A DNA stretch of 64,000 bases from Leptospira montravelensis (GTDB taxonomy: Bacteria > Spirochaetota > Leptospiria > Leptospirales > Leptospiraceae), in assembly GCF_004770045.1 (NCBI RefSeq), contig NZ_RQFO01000004.1:620001-684000 (forward strand), given 5' to 3'. Both the position numbers and the translations under genes were made by a program. The notes beneath the pieces were generated by a model, which saw nothing but the letters and a program-made list of their open reading frames with translations, had not been told where the DNA came from and ran no database searches. Shown here piece by piece: positions 28,497-39,097 of the stretch (positions are counted from its first letter, which is position 1; every line of letters starts with the position of its first letter).

Positions 28497-31400
28497 ATGG
28501 GCACATCCATCGTTCAGTATTTTCTTTCGAAGAGTTTATTCGTAAATCTTCTTACTTTTCTCATTTTACTTGTTGGTGGATTTACTGCTGCCACGATGAA
28601 CCGCGAAGCATTTCCCAATATCAACTTTGATATTGTTAGTGTCACAACAGTTTATCCAGGAGCCGCACCCGCCGATGTAGAAAAATTGGTCACAAAACCA
28701 TTGGAAGATGCGATTAAAGAAGTGGATGGAATCAAAGAATTCCGATCTGCTTCTTTGGAAAACAGATCTGGTATCATCATCACCATTGATCCGAATACGA
28801 AAAATACTCAAAAAGTTGTAGATGATTTAAAATCAGCCATTGATCGAATCCAAGATTTACCAGAAGATGTGGATGACCCTATCGTCACAGAAATCACAAC
28901 CGCAAGACAACCCGTAATTGAAATTCATTTGTCATCTGCTTTGAAAGACGGTAAACCTCTGTTAAATGGAAAAGAACTACGCGACCAAGCAAAAATTTTA
29001 GAGGAAAAACTAAAGGACCTGCCGTCCGTTGCAAGGATTACCAAACGAGGTTGGCGAGAACGAGAAATGAAAGTGGACTTAGATCCAGATAAACTAAGAG
29101 CCCTCTCGCTCTCGTCCACACAAGTCATCAATGCCCTCCGTTTACGAAACATTAATTTTCCAGGGGGAAATATTAACGAAAGAACAAGGGAAATCATTGT
29201 TCGCACTGTGGGTGAATTTGATACCGCAGAAGAAATTGAGAATGTATTTGTTCGTTCCAATGATGCTGGACGTTCTGTCCGAATTCGCGATGTAGCCCGT
29301 GTTATGGAAGGATTTGAAGACTCTGAATATTTAGATAAGTCCAATGGCGACATTGCCATTGCACTGACTGTCATTAAAAGAGAAAAAGCAGATGCCATTA
29401 CTGTGGTAGACGATTCCAAAAAAGTGGTAGAAGAGTTCATTAAATCCACAGGCGGAACTGTCAAACATGCCTTTGTCAATGACCTCTCCAAATACATTCG
29501 AAGAAGACTTGGGGTATTAACTTCCAATGCTGTCTCTGGACTCATCCTTGTGACGGCTTCTCTATTTGTCTTTCTTGGATGGAGAATGGCCCTAATGACA
29601 GCACTTGGAATTCCTATCTCTATTGCGATGACCTTTGTTGCCATGAACTACATGGGATTAACTTTAAACTTAATCTCTATGATGGGGCTTATCATTGTCG
29701 TGGGAATTTTGGTAGATGATGCCATCATCATTTGTGAAAACGTTTACCGCCATTTAGAAATGGGGGAAGAACCATTTGAAGCAGCCATGCGTGGAACAAG
29801 TGAAGTGCTTGCTCCTGTTACTGCCACTGTCACGACAACCATTGCTGCTTTTGGACCTATGTTATTTATGACTGGGATTTTTGGAAAGTTCATCCATTCC
29901 ATTCCTCTTGTTGTAATTTTATCTTTATGTAGTTCCCTTTTCGAAGCTTTTTTTATGTTACCTTCTCACTTATATGATGTGAGTAAAGCCAGTGATATGA
30001 AGGGTGAAGTCAAAGAAGAATCTCATTGGTTTGTAAAGTTTAAAGAAAGAACCTATCTACCACTCCTGAGTTTTGCCCTTAAAAACCGTTGGAAGATGGT
30101 GGGGCTTCTTATGGGTTTATTTGTGTTCTCACTCGCCATCCAAATCAAGTTTGGAAAATTCAAACTTTTCCCTGGTGCGATCGAAACCTTTCAAGTCCGC
30201 GTCACAGCAGAAACTGGACTAAAATTAGAAGAAACGGACAGGTTCATTCGTGTCATTGAAGATGCTGTGGGTAAACTTCCCGAAGGAGAAGTGGAAAACT
30301 TTATCTCAAGAGTGGGGATCATCCAAAAGGATCCCAATGATCCTTTTACCAAACGAGGAAAAAATTACGCTCAAGTAATGGTGTATTTAACTCCCGATGA
30401 TAATAGAGAAAGATCCACAGAAAAAATCATCGAAGTGGTACGGCAAAACACCAAATTCATGTTAAATGAAAAAGCACTCCAACTTTTAGAAGAAAAATTA
30501 GCCAAAGAGAATGTTAGCAAAAATGATGAAAACCCCATCCCTAAGTCAGAGGTTCCCAAAGAATTTCTTCCCTTAAAAGGAAAACTCGTAAATTTAGAGT
30601 TCGAAAAACTGGCAGGTGGTCCACCCGTGGGAAAACCTGTAGCCATTGAAATCAAAGGAGATGATTTTGCCACCTTACTTAAAATAGGTTCAGAATTCAA
30701 AGCAGCCCTTGCGAAAATCAATGGTGTCACCGATATCGGAGATGATTTTAATGAAGGAAAGGATGAAATTAGAGTTTCTGTAGATGAATCTCTTGCCTCT
30801 TTTGCAGGAGTAAGTGTCCAATCGGTTTCCCTTGCAATCAATACAGCATTACAAGGCACAGTATCCACAAAAATCAAACGTGCTGATGAAGAAGTAGATG
30901 TCCGGGTTCGTTTTCCCGAGGAATACAGGTCCTCTCTTACCCACCTAAACAAAGTGTATGTCAACAACCTAACAGGAAATTTAATTCCTGTTTCCAGACT
31001 CACTAGTTATGATAGAAATCCTGGGCGTGCCTCTATCAATCACCTAGACGGCAAACGATTGTTAACGGTAACTTCGAATATCGACGAAACAGTTTCTACC
31101 TCAAGGCAAGTCAATATAGAAGCAAAAAAACTAACCGAAGGAATTATCGCCAAATACCCTGGGTATTCGGTCCGGTTTTCTGGAGAAAACAAAGATACAG
31201 AAGAATCGATGGCTTCCCTGGGACGGGCATTTCTTGTCGGACTTCTTATCATTTATATGATCCTTGCTTCCCTTTTCCGTTCCCTAGCTCAACCTTTAAT
31301 TGTAATGAGTGCCATTCCCTTTGCAGTCATTGGAGTGATATTTGCTTTTTTAATCCACGGACAACCATTTTCTTTTCTAGCGTTTCTTGGAATCATAGGA

Positions 31401-31760
31401 CTTGCGGGGGTGGTCGTTAACGACTCCATTGTACTTGTGGATTGTGCCAATCAATTACGAATCGAAGATCCATCAAAATCTACATTTGAGTTGTTAGTAG
31501 AAGCAGGCAGTATTCGACTAAGAGCCGTTATGCTCACAACAGTGACAACTGTACTTGGCCTTCTTCCTACAGCTTACGGAATTGGTGGAAAGGATCCTTT
31601 CCTTGTTCCTATGGCTTTGGCATTTGGATGGGGACTTGCTTTTGCTACCTTTATCACACTCATTATGGTGCCAGTATTCTACCTTAACCTTTATATGTTT
31701 AAGGATTGGGCTATAGCAAAATTCCAATCAAGACAATCCAGAAAAAAAGGATTCGTTTAA
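28497..31760 (+). CDS. RND-family efflux transporter (AcrB/SwrC-like)
   Basis: 1087 residues, the usual size for hydrophobe/amphiphile or related RND pumps. It shows the duplicated layout: TM1 (about 10-30), a periplasmic loop, a TM cluster (about 335-500) including the proton-relay [19 protein letters not shown], a second large loop, and a second TM cluster (about 895-1075) with [18 protein letters not shown]. Ribosome site AAGGAG lies 6 bases before the ATG. No adaptor (MFP) or outer-membrane factor gene is adjacent, so partners must be encoded elsewhere. Substrate unknown. Confidence 0.92.
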   Translation: MGTSIVQYFLSKSLFVNLLTFLILLVGGFTAATMNREAFPNINFDIVSVTTVYPGAAPADVEKLVTKPLEDAIKEVDGIKEFRSASLENRSGIIITIDPNTKNTQKVVDDLKSAIDRIQDLPEDVDDPIVTEITTARQPVIEIHLSSALKDGKPLLNGKELRDQAKILEEKLKDLPSVARITKRGWREREMKVDLDPDKLRALSLSSTQVINALRLRNINFPGGNINERTREIIVRTVGEFDTAEEIENVFVRSNDAGRSVRIRDVARVMEGFEDSEYLDKSNGDIAIALTVIKREKADAITVVDDSKKVVEEFIKSTGGTVKHAFVNDLSKYIRRRLGVLTSNAVSGLILVTASLFVFLGWRMALMTALGIPISIAMTFVAMNYMGLTLNLISMMGLIIVVGILVDDAIIICENVYRHLEMGEEPFEAAMRGTSEVLAPVTATVTTTIAAFGPMLFMTGIFGKFIHSIPLVVILSLCSSLFEAFFMLPSHLYDVSKASDMKGEVKEESHWFVKFKERTYLPLLSFALKNRWKMVGLLMGLFVFSLAIQIKFGKFKLFPGAIETFQVRVTAETGLKLEETDRFIRVIEDAVGKLPEGEVENFISRVGIIQKDPNDPFTKRGKNYAQVMVYLTPDDNRERSTEKIIEVVRQNTKFMLNEKALQLLEEKLAKENVSKNDENPIPKSEVPKEFLPLKGKLVNLEFEKLAGGPPVGKPVAIEIKGDDFATLLKIGSEFKAALAKINGVTDIGDDFNEGKDEIRVSVDESLASFAGVSVQSVSLAINTALQGTVSTKIKRADEEVDVRVRFPEEYRSSLTHLNKVYVNNLTGNLIPVSRLTSYDRNPGRASINHLDGKRLLTVTSNIDETVSTSRQVNIEAKKLTEGIIAKYPGYSVRFSGENKDTEESMASLGRAFLVGLLIIYMILASLFRSLAQPLIVMSAIPFAVIGVIFAFLIHGQPFSFLAFLGIIGLAGVVVNDSIVLVDCANQLRIEDPSKSTFELLVEAGSIRLRAVMLTTVTTVLGLLPTAYGIGGKDPFLVPMALAFGWGLAFATFITLIMVPVFYLNLYMFKDWAIAKFQSRQSRKKGFV

Positions 31761-31909
31761 GCTAATGGATTCACTGGCTTACGGTAACCAATTTGAACCA
31801 GGGCACTGTAAACCAGAAAGTCTAGTCTGAAAAGAATCTATTTTGGAAACGAAAGAATTTAGCGGCTAAATGACTTTTTTAGAAAGATACAAACGTTTGA
31901 ATTTAAAAT

Positions 31910-33100
31910 TCAATCTTTTTTATCATTCAAAACTTCTGAAAGGGTTACAAACTTATATCCTTTTTCCTTCATTCGCTCAATGAAGGTAGGAAGGATATAA
32001 ATCAATTTATCAAACTTTCTTGGTCCACCCAAATGCATAAGGATGATAGCACCGTTCATTCCGTTCGCATCTGCCTTTTCCCAGTTGTCCAAAAAAGTTA
32101 AGGTTTCCTCTCCTGTTTTATAATGTGGATTCCTCACCACTTCCTTTTTGCCTTTTGAAGTTTTCTTATAAAGGAACTGTTTGCTGATATAATCCGGTAA
32201 ATCAAGAGAACCTTTTGAGTTATTTGACCACATAATATGATCCGTATAACCAAGACTAGCATGCGCATCTAAAATCAACTGACTGAGTGCTCCATAAGGA
32301 AGACGGTAATATTTCTTTAATTCTTGTTTGGTGAGCGAGTGAAAGGTATCTTCCACTCGTTTTAATTCTTCTGCCATCCTGGGAAGGTCCAAAACCGATT
32401 TAGAAAGATATTCCAAAACCATTCTTTTTTTGAGTGAAGTTTCAGTGACAGACCTTTGGTAATTGAAATGGGACCAAGTATGGTTTCCAAATTCCACAGA
32501 GCCTGTTTTTGCCATTTTTTTAATATAATCTAAATTATTGCGGATAAAAAAAGAACCATTGATATCAGAAGGTCTTTCGTTAGAAAGAAAGAGAGTTACT
32601 TTGATTTTATGTTCTTTGATATAATTGTATAAAACAGGAAGTTCCTCTCCAGTTGCTAAATCAAAAGTAAGTGCTATTTCTTTTTGCGATTCATTTCCAC
32701 GAAGGATGTTTCGACCTTTTGAGTTTTGACTGACTTCTTTTAAAAACTGAATGTTCTCTTCTACTTGTTTGGCAAGTTCTGTATCAGGTTCAGAATCACC
32801 AGCCAATGCATATTCTTCACGAAGTTGTTCTTGGTACATTAAAGAAAAAAGAGACTGTTCCAGTTCTCTTAAATTCTTTTCTTTTTCTTTTACTTCAGTT
32901 TCGAGTTTGGTAACACTAAGACTTAAATAAAGTAAATACCCACAAAGAACAAGCACCGTGATCCCAACAAAAGAAAGTGCGGAAATAAGTGCAAATTTAC
33001 GAAGTTTTTTGGCAAACAACCTATCCTTTTCGATGTCCTGGGAAAGTTCATGAACAATATCTTGAATTTCCTTTTCTTCGTTTGTCGGATCGAGGGACAT
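31910..33100 (-). CDS. Membrane-anchored polysaccharide deacetylase (NodB-like)
   Basis: 396 residues. A short cytoplasmic tail precedes one TM segment (about 43-66, ALISALSFVGITVLVLCGYLLYL), then a coiled coil (about 70-105) and a carbohydrate-esterase-4 domain from about 160. Motif 1 is IALTFDLATGEELP, which ends differently from the common TFDDG, so the second aspartate is lost. Motif 2 is intact as FGNHTWSHFNY, giving the two metal histidines. YYRLPYGALS and ILMHLGGPR follow. It probably acts on peptidoglycan or envelope glycan. The altered motif 1 leaves activity uncertain. Confidence 0.82.
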   Translation of the reverse strand: MSLDPTNEEKEIQDIVHELSQDIEKDRLFAKKLRKFALISALSFVGITVLVLCGYLLYLSLSVTKLETEVKEKEKNLRELEQSLFSLMYQEQLREEYALAGDSEPDTELAKQVEENIQFLKEVSQNSKGRNILRGNESQKEIALTFDLATGEELPVLYNYIKEHKIKVTLFLSNERPSDINGSFFIRNNLDYIKKMAKTGSVEFGNHTWSHFNYQRSVTETSLKKRMVLEYLSKSVLDLPRMAEELKRVEDTFHSLTKQELKKYYRLPYGALSQLILDAHASLGYTDHIMWSNNSKGSLDLPDYISKQFLYKKTSKGKKEVVRNPHYKTGEETLTFLDNWEKADANGMNGAIILMHLGGPRKFDKLIYILPTFIERMKEKGYKFVTLSEVLNDKKD

Positions 33101-33171
33101 GCGGGTATTTGGTTTTCCTTATTTTCTAATATCGGATTTTGACCTGTCGTTCTAAAACAGGCCTAGATTCC

Positions 33172-34398
33172 TTACGTCTTTATCTTTAAAAATTTTCCTT
33201 TCTTCCCTTGGCGGATGAGGTATTCCTTTCCTGGCTCCAAAGTGAGGCCTTGGTCAGTGATTTTTTCCTCATCCAAATACAGACCACCAGCTTGGATGAG
33301 CCTACGCCCTTCTGAAACACTGGGAATGAATTTTAATTGGGAAAGAACATATACTAGAAGAGGAGGTTTTTCAGAAAAATAACTGGAATCTAGAGTTTCT
33401 GTCGGAATCTCATCTGGAAGGGCTCTGTTTTTTGTATTATGAATGGCAGTCCACTCTTCCACCGCCTTTCTATTTTCTTCTTCTGGATGGAGTTGGTCCA
33501 TCACAAGAAGAGCAAGCTCTGTTTTAACTTCTTTTGGATGGAGCGCTTTGGAACGAATTCCTTCCTTTCGTTTTTCCATTTCAGAGATGGGAAGGTCAGT
33601 CAATAATTCAAAATAATTCCACATCAGATCATCCGAGATCGACATGATCTTTCCATACATATCGATTGGTTTCTCGGTCACACCAACATAGTTCCCTAGT
33701 GACTTGGACATTTTTTTCACACCATCGAGCCCCACGAGTAATGGCAAGGTAATGACAGATTGAGGTTTTTGTCCGTATTCTCTCTGTAAGTCGCGACCAA
33801 CTAACATATTAAACTTTTGATCGGTTCCTCCAAGTTCTACATCGGCTTTCATCGCAACCGAATCATAACCTTGTACCAGTGGGTATAAAAACTCAATCAT
33901 AGAAATGGGAGTTCCAGCTTTATGCCGTTTGGTGAAGTCATCCCTTTCTAACATACGAGAGACAGTGTATTTCGATGTTAAAACCAAAACATCCTCGAAT
34001 TTCATTTCCGAGCACCAATGGGAGTTATATAGGATTTTGGTTTTATTTGGATCTAAAATTTTAAAAACTTGGTTTTGGTAGGTTTTCGAATTTTCCAAAA
34101 CCTCTTCCTTAGAAAGCCGTTTTCTTGTTTCCGATTTTCCCGTTGGGTCACCAATCATGGCAGTAAAATCACCGAGCATAAAACAAACTTCATGACCCAA
34201 GTCTTGAAAGTGTTTGAGTTTCTTTAGTAAAACAAAATGGCCAAAATGTAAATCGGGAGCGGTAGGATCAAAACCCGCTTTTATAGTAAGGGAGGGTTTG
34301 GATTTGATTTTTTCTAAAAGTTCCGCCTCGCTAATGATCTCTACAGTTCCTCGGCGAATGATGTCTAATTCTTGGTTTAATTCTCTTTCAGTTTTCAT
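33172..34398 (-). CDS. tyrS: Tyrosyl-tRNA synthetase
   Basis: 408 residues, class Ib aminoacyl-tRNA synthetase of the longer TyrRS subtype. The HIGH-type motif is [13 protein letters not shown] and the KMSKS motif is [12 protein letters not shown]. Tyrosine-site residues lie in [15 protein letters not shown]. An S4-like RNA-binding domain occupies about 345-408 ([22 protein letters not shown]). It is divergent from glpD across a 97-base gap. The downstream spacer 33101-33171 has only a weak 5-base hairpin, so read-through into the deacetylase gene is possible. Confidence 0.95.
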   Translation of the reverse strand: MKTERELNQELDIIRRGTVEIISEAELLEKIKSKPSLTIKAGFDPTAPDLHFGHFVLLKKLKHFQDLGHEVCFMLGDFTAMIGDPTGKSETRKRLSKEEVLENSKTYQNQVFKILDPNKTKILYNSHWCSEMKFEDVLVLTSKYTVSRMLERDDFTKRHKAGTPISMIEFLYPLVQGYDSVAMKADVELGGTDQKFNMLVGRDLQREYGQKPQSVITLPLLVGLDGVKKMSKSLGNYVGVTEKPIDMYGKIMSISDDLMWNYFELLTDLPISEMEKRKEGIRSKALHPKEVKTELALLVMDQLHPEEENRKAVEEWTAIHNTKNRALPDEIPTETLDSSYFSEKPPLLVYVLSQLKFIPSVSEGRRLIQAGGLYLDEEKITDQGLTLEPGKEYLIRQGKKGKFLKIKT

Positions 34399-34430
34399 AA
34401 CAAATGCAAAAATTTTCGATGGTCGAAATG

Positions 34431-34459
34431 GTGACTTTTGACAATACTAACCGTATAAT
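34431..34459 (+). promoter_or_regulatory. Candidate promoter for glpD
   Basis: A perfect TATAAT at 34454-34459 lies 17 bases after GTGACT at 34431-34436, 36 bases before the glpD ATG. The -35 match is poor. An overlapping TTGACA (34438-34443) is too close to TATAAT to serve as its -35 box. Confidence 0.4.
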
Positions 34460-34495
34460 CTCTATAGGCAACCACCAAAGTACGTAAAAACCCTT

Positions 34496-36103
34496 ATGAA
34501 TCATTTAGATGAAAGAAAACAAACACTAAAACAATTAGAAACAACGGACTACGATGTCTTAGTTCTTGGCGGTGGAGCCACTGGATCTGGTACCGCACTT
34601 GATGCAAGCTTACGCGGCTACAAGGTAGCGCTCCTGGAAAAACAAGATTTTTCAGCAGGAACGAGTTCCCGTTCGACAAAACTCATTCACGGCGGAGTTC
34701 GTTACTTGGCCCAGTTCCATTTCAAACTAATTTACGAGGCTCTTTCCGAAAGAAAACGCCTTCTTTTCAACGCACCTCACCTTGTAAAACCACTGCAATT
34801 TGTATTACCAACCTATGTTTGGTGGGAAAAACCGTTTTATTCCATTGGACTTACCATGTATGACATTCTTGCAGGAAGATCAGTAGTTCCTGGACATGAA
34901 AGAATTTCAAAAGCTACTGCATTGGATTATTTTGCCTCCTTAAAAAAAGACAATCTCAAAGGAGGAATTTCTTACTACGATGCTCAGTTCAATGACTCAA
35001 GACTCAACGTCACAACGGTAAGAGCAGCTAAAGAAAATGGAGCGGATGTATTATCGAGAATAGAAGTAACATCCTTTTTAAAAGATGCAAACGGGAAAAT
35101 CATTGGTGTGACAGCCAAAGACCTAATCACAAAAAAGAAATTGAATATCAAAGCCAAGGTGGTTGCCAATACTACAGGGGTTTGGATTGATTCCCTTCGC
35201 AAATTAGATGATCCAAATGCAGGCAATGTCCTAGCACCTAGCCAAGGAATCCATCTCGTTTTTGATAAAACAAAGTTACCATGTCGTACGGCCATGATCA
35301 TTCCAAAAACCGCAGACGGGCGAGTGGTATTTGTCATCCCTTGGGAAGGAAAAGTTCTTTTGGGAACCACAGACACCCCCATTCAAAAAATTGAGGAAGA
35401 ACCTCTTCCGCTCCAATCGGAAGTAGAATTTTTATTAAAAACCGGTAATGATTATTTAGATACCAAGTTAACAAAAGATGATATTGAATCTGTATTCTCA
35501 GGTCTACGTCCCCTGATTTCTACCGGAGATAAAAAAGATACAAAATCAATTTCTCGTGAAGAGGCCATTCTTGTTTCTGACTCTGGCCTTGTTACGATGT
35601 CTGGCGGTAAATGGTCTACCTTTCGAAAGATGGCAGAAGACCTAACAGACAAACTGATTTCTGTCGGTAAACTTCCACCTAAAATGAATTGTGTTACAGC
35701 TAGTTTTGCTTTCCCAGGTGCGGAAGGATATTCCAAACACTTAGTCGCAAAAATCCAAACCTTGTATGATCTCTCTTATGAAACAGCAGTTCGTTTGGTG
35801 GATGCATACGGCGGCGAAGTATCGTTTATCCTTGGAAAACAACCTAAAGAAATCAAAAAAGGCACGGGTTATTTTGTAGAAGAAATCAAACATTTTGTAA
35901 AAAAGGAATTTGCACTCTCTGTTACCGATGTTCTATCCAGAAGATGGCGTCTTGTGTTTTTGGACTTAAAACTTGCAGAATCTCTCGCAGTACCTGTGGC
36001 CAATGCCCTCGCAAAAGAACTGGGTTGGAAAGAAACAGAGAAAAAATCTTCTTTAAATGAACTACTTGGTCATATCAAAGATTTAAAGAAAACAATCGCA
36101 TAA
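34496..36103 (+). CDS. glpD: Glycerol-3-phosphate dehydrogenase (FAD-dependent, GlpD)
   Basis: 535-residue membrane-associated flavoenzyme that oxidises glycerol-3-phosphate to dihydroxyacetone phosphate and passes electrons to quinone. The FAD-binding fold starts at about 19 (DVLVLGGGATGSGTALDASLRG), followed by the family motif GTSSRSTKLIHGGVRYL and later LLGTTDTP and GGKWSTFRKMAEDL. Length is typical. No glpK or glpF is adjacent. The ATG at 34496 has no obvious ribosome site. A hairpin at 36121-36156 follows. Confidence 0.94.
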   Translation: MNHLDERKQTLKQLETTDYDVLVLGGGATGSGTALDASLRGYKVALLEKQDFSAGTSSRSTKLIHGGVRYLAQFHFKLIYEALSERKRLLFNAPHLVKPLQFVLPTYVWWEKPFYSIGLTMYDILAGRSVVPGHERISKATALDYFASLKKDNLKGGISYYDAQFNDSRLNVTTVRAAKENGADVLSRIEVTSFLKDANGKIIGVTAKDLITKKKLNIKAKVVANTTGVWIDSLRKLDDPNAGNVLAPSQGIHLVFDKTKLPCRTAMIIPKTADGRVVFVIPWEGKVLLGTTDTPIQKIEEEPLPLQSEVEFLLKTGNDYLDTKLTKDDIESVFSGLRPLISTGDKKDTKSISREEAILVSDSGLVTMSGGKWSTFRKMAEDLTDKLISVGKLPPKMNCVTASFAFPGAEGYSKHLVAKIQTLYDLSYETAVRLVDAYGGEVSFILGKQPKEIKKGTGYFVEEIKHFVKKEFALSVTDVLSRRWRLVFLDLKLAESLAVPVANALAKELGWKETEKKSSLNELLGHIKDLKKTIA

Positions 36104-36156
36104 CAGAAAAATTGCGAGAAAAATAGATTGGATGGAATAATGCATTCAATCTATTT
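36104..36156 (-). terminator. Terminator overlapping the end of the lipoprotein gene
   Basis: Perfect 10-base inverted repeat AAATAGATTG (36121-36130) / CAATCTATTT (36147-36156). On the minus strand it is followed by TTTTTCTCGCAATTTTTC, a good U tract. The right arm contains the TAG stop of the minus-strand lipoprotein gene, so the hairpin begins within its last codons. It may also stop glpD transcripts, although its T run on the plus strand is weak. Confidence 0.7.
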
Positions 36157-37251
36157 AGGTTTTGGAAGTTCATAATGATAAAAAGTTCTTCCTGATTCCT
36201 TTTCTTTTAAAACAAGAAGGTAATGAGTTTTAGGATTAAACACTTCAGAAAACCGAGTCCCCAATTTGGTTTTAAAATTCTCATAATCTTCATCACCAAC
36301 TTCGGCGCGTTTGAAAATCCAGGAAATATTTCTTTCAATCCCTCCTCCATCGTAATAACTTAAATTGAGTTCCAATCCTTCTTCGGAAGACTGGAGGATG
36401 GTATAAGTTCCCACAATAGAAGGTAAAAATCCCAAGGGATCTCCTTCTCCATACATTTCTGAAAAACTAAAAGTTTGGTCTGCTTTAAAAAAAACCGGAA
36501 GGATGGTTCCTTGGTCATAAAATAATATGGTCCCTTTTTCATTAGCCAATACTAGCTGCCGAAAACCTGCATAATGCCTTTCCGCTTTCCCAAATTGTTC
36601 AATCGTTCTTTTGATTTTGTCAAAAGAGACCCAAGGATAGGCTACAAAACTATCTTTCTTTATTTCTCCAAATTGTAGTTCTGAAATACAAACGCGTCCG
36701 GTAGAACCCAAACCATAGGTTTCTAAAATTTCCACACGAATCACATTTCCCTGAAACGTGGAATCCAAATCCAAAACTTGAAACCCCGATTTTCCAAATT
36801 TGGGTTTGTTCAGTTCCAAATCCATTGTTGATTTGATTTTTAGTTTGGACTTTAAATCTTCCGTTTCCATATCGAAAGTTGTGATTCGAAGTTTTCTAAC
36901 AGCATCATTTGATTTTAAGTCAACCGCAGATCTGTGAAATCCATTGAGTATCTGTAAGGCGGAGAACTGCGAATAAGATTGTAAATAGAGTGTAAACCCA
37001 GAATCTACCTCTTTTGCATTCGCACAAAAAGCGGAGGTTGTTTTGGTATCTAATGCGAATTCGGGACTGTATTTCCAAGGTTCTTCCGGACTAACCTGTC
37101 CTACACTTTGTGTCCTAAGGTAATCCAATTGTTTTTCTGATCCTTTACATTGGACAAGGAAAACTAAAATTAATATTAATGGAGAAATGATTCTAAAGAA
37201 AATTCTTAGGAAAGGAATGTTAGAAAAATAAATGGAGTGGTTCAGACTCAT
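36151..37251 (-). CDS. Putative lipoprotein with discoidin/NADase-type glycan-binding-like domain
   Basis: 366 residues. A long signal peptide ends at Cys35 (LILILVFLVQC), consistent with a lipoprotein. Residues about 60-195 look like a galactose-binding/discoidin-like beta-sandwich: PWKYSPEFALDTKTTSAFCANAKE near the start and VIRVEILETYGLGSTGRVCISELQFGE near the end resemble the glycan-binding domain found attached to many Leptospira lipoproteins. The C-terminal half (about 200-366) is unassigned and beta-rich. It follows rpoD by 56 bases on the same strand and ends in a terminator, so may share the rpoD transcript. Function unknown. Confidence 0.68.
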   Translation of the reverse strand: MSLNHSIYFSNIPFLRIFFRIISPLILILVFLVQCKGSEKQLDYLRTQSVGQVSPEEPWKYSPEFALDTKTTSAFCANAKEVDSGFTLYLQSYSQFSALQILNGFHRSAVDLKSNDAVRKLRITTFDMETEDLKSKLKIKSTMDLELNKPKFGKSGFQVLDLDSTFQGNVIRVEILETYGLGSTGRVCISELQFGEIKKDSFVAYPWVSFDKIKRTIEQFGKAERHYAGFRQLVLANEKGTILFYDQGTILPVFFKADQTFSFSEMYGEGDPLGFLPSIVGTYTILQSSEEGLELNLSYYDGGGIERNISWIFKRAEVGDEDYENFKTKLGTRFSEVFNPKTHYLLVLKEKESGRTFYHYELPKPK

Positions 37252-37307
37252 GGACTTTCAAACCATGAATCTGAATGAAACTTCGATCAAGCGAAAAACA
37301 ATTTCTC

Positions 37308-39080
37308 TTAATCGATATAGTCCTTGAGTTTTTTGGAACGACTTGGGTGGCGAAGTCTACGAAGTGCTTTTGCTTCGATCTGACGAATCCTCTCCCGAGT
37401 GACCTTAAACTGATAACCCACCTCTTCCAGTGTTTGAGCATACCCATCATCCAAACCAAATCGCATCCGAATGACTTTCTGTTCCCGAGCAGGAAGTGTT
37501 TGTAAAACCTGACGGATTTGTTCCGACAAGATAGAGGAAGCCGCGGAATTTAAAGGAGAAATGACTTCTTTGTCTTCGATAAAATCTCCGAGTTCCGAAT
37601 CTTCTTCCGAACCCACTGGGATCTCTAGTGAAATAGGTTCCCGAGCCACGTTTTTCACGGCTTTTACTTTCTGCACTGGCCAGCCAAGTCGTTCGGCAAT
37701 TTCATCATTGGATGGATCACGACCAAACTCTTGGACAAAAAGACGTGTTTCCCGAATCACTTTGTTTACTTGCTCAATCATATGAACGGGAACACGAATG
37801 GTTCTTGCTTGGTCAGAGATGGCACGAGTGATGGCTTGTCTGATCCACCAAGTGGCGTAAGTAGAAAATTTATAACCTTTTTTGTATTCGAACTTATCTA
37901 CGGCACGAATGAGACCGATGTTCCCTTCTTGGATGAGATCAAAGAAATGCATTCCACGGTTGGCATAACGTTTTGCAATAGAAACCACCAAACGAAGGTT
38001 TGCTCGCACAAGTTCTCTTTTGGCTTGTGCAATTTCCCTTTCCCCTTTGATGATTTTTTCACCCCAATCTTTGATTTCTCCAACTGGAGAACCCGCTTCC
38101 TGTTCCATACGACGGAGTTTTCTTTCGTTGTTGCGAATGTCTTTGATGACTTCTCTGACTTCATCAATATCACAACCCATCATCTTTTCGATTTCATCTA
38201 AGTTTTCATTTTTTTCGATGAAACGGTTGAGGGCTTTGATTTCGCGAACATCATGTCCGTATTTGGCTTTAATTTTAAGGAAATGTTTTTCAATTTCCTT
38301 AACACGAAATACCATTGATTTGATCTTTTGAGAGATCTTTTGGATTTCTTTTTGAGAAACTCCAATTTTACGAATGGCTTCATCGATTTTGCCCGTAGAC
38401 ATATCGATTTTTTCTTTAAGTTCTTTGAACTTCTTAGAATTTTCTGAATATTTACGAATGCGGTTTGTGGATTCGTTTAAAACTTTTTCATCCTGTTGGA
38501 TGAGTTCCATGTTTTCAAAAAATACTTTTTCTAATTTGTCCGCTTGCTCTTGGTTGAGTGCGTACATTTTGTCCACTTTTACTAAGTCATAAACTTTGAT
38601 TTTTTTGGACTTAATTTTCGGAATGAGTTTTGCAAAGTTTTGACGAAGGATCGAAGAACTAAGAATCGTTTCTTCAATGATTTTTTCACCTTTCTCAATT
38701 CGTTTCGCAAGAAACACTTCTGTTTCTCCAGAAATCAGAGAAACTTTACCAATTTCTTTTAAATAAAGGCGAATGGGATCTTCAGAACTGGAAGAAACAC
38801 TGGACTCTCTTTTTTTACGTGCAGGTTTTTCTTTTGTTTCTTTCGTTGTTTCTTCTTTTGTCGTAGTGAGTGAACTCGATTCTTCTAAGGATTTTTTAGA
38901 ATACTCTTCTACAATTTCAATCCCCATCTCGTGTAACAAAGTAAAGACATCATCAATCTTTTCGGAATTTAAAATTTTATCCGGAAGTATTTCATTGATT
39001 TCATCATAAGATACCTCTCGATTTGCTTTTCCGATCGAGATGATCTTTTGTACTTCTGGTAGGCTTGCTAGATTTTCCAT
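37308..39080 (-). CDS. rpoD: Primary RNA polymerase sigma factor RpoD
   Basis: 590 residues. Region 1.1 is at the N-terminus (about 1-60), followed by an acidic/basic linker. The long non-conserved region is about 150-320. Regions 2.1-2.4 include [20 protein letters not shown] and [17 protein letters not shown], region 3 is near 420-490, and region 4.2 ends the protein ([19 protein letters not shown]). This is the housekeeping sigma factor. It is the last gene of the rpsU-yqeY-dnaG-rpoD block, 17 bases after dnaG. Confidence 0.96.
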   Translation of the reverse strand: MENLASLPEVQKIISIGKANREVSYDEINEILPDKILNSEKIDDVFTLLHEMGIEIVEEYSKKSLEESSSLTTTKEETTKETKEKPARKKRESSVSSSSEDPIRLYLKEIGKVSLISGETEVFLAKRIEKGEKIIEETILSSSILRQNFAKLIPKIKSKKIKVYDLVKVDKMYALNQEQADKLEKVFFENMELIQQDEKVLNESTNRIRKYSENSKKFKELKEKIDMSTGKIDEAIRKIGVSQKEIQKISQKIKSMVFRVKEIEKHFLKIKAKYGHDVREIKALNRFIEKNENLDEIEKMMGCDIDEVREVIKDIRNNERKLRRMEQEAGSPVGEIKDWGEKIIKGEREIAQAKRELVRANLRLVVSIAKRYANRGMHFFDLIQEGNIGLIRAVDKFEYKKGYKFSTYATWWIRQAITRAISDQARTIRVPVHMIEQVNKVIRETRLFVQEFGRDPSNDEIAERLGWPVQKVKAVKNVAREPISLEIPVGSEEDSELGDFIEDKEVISPLNSAASSILSEQIRQVLQTLPAREQKVIRMRFGLDDGYAQTLEEVGYQFKVTRERIRQIEAKALRRLRHPSRSKKLKDYID

Positions 39081-39097
39081 TCTACCTCTATCCTTCT

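Noticed and set aside
28925..29644. 239-codon open frame antisense to the RND pump
   Set aside because: Shadow of the strongly coding RND frame; Ser/Thr-rich low-quality translation with no motif.
31858..31880. TTTAG/CTAAA hairpin followed by T run after the RND gene
   Set aside because: Only five A/T-rich pairs; too weak to call a terminator.
33145..33165. CCTGT/ACAGG hairpin after tyrS
   Set aside because: Five pairs and no adequate U tract.
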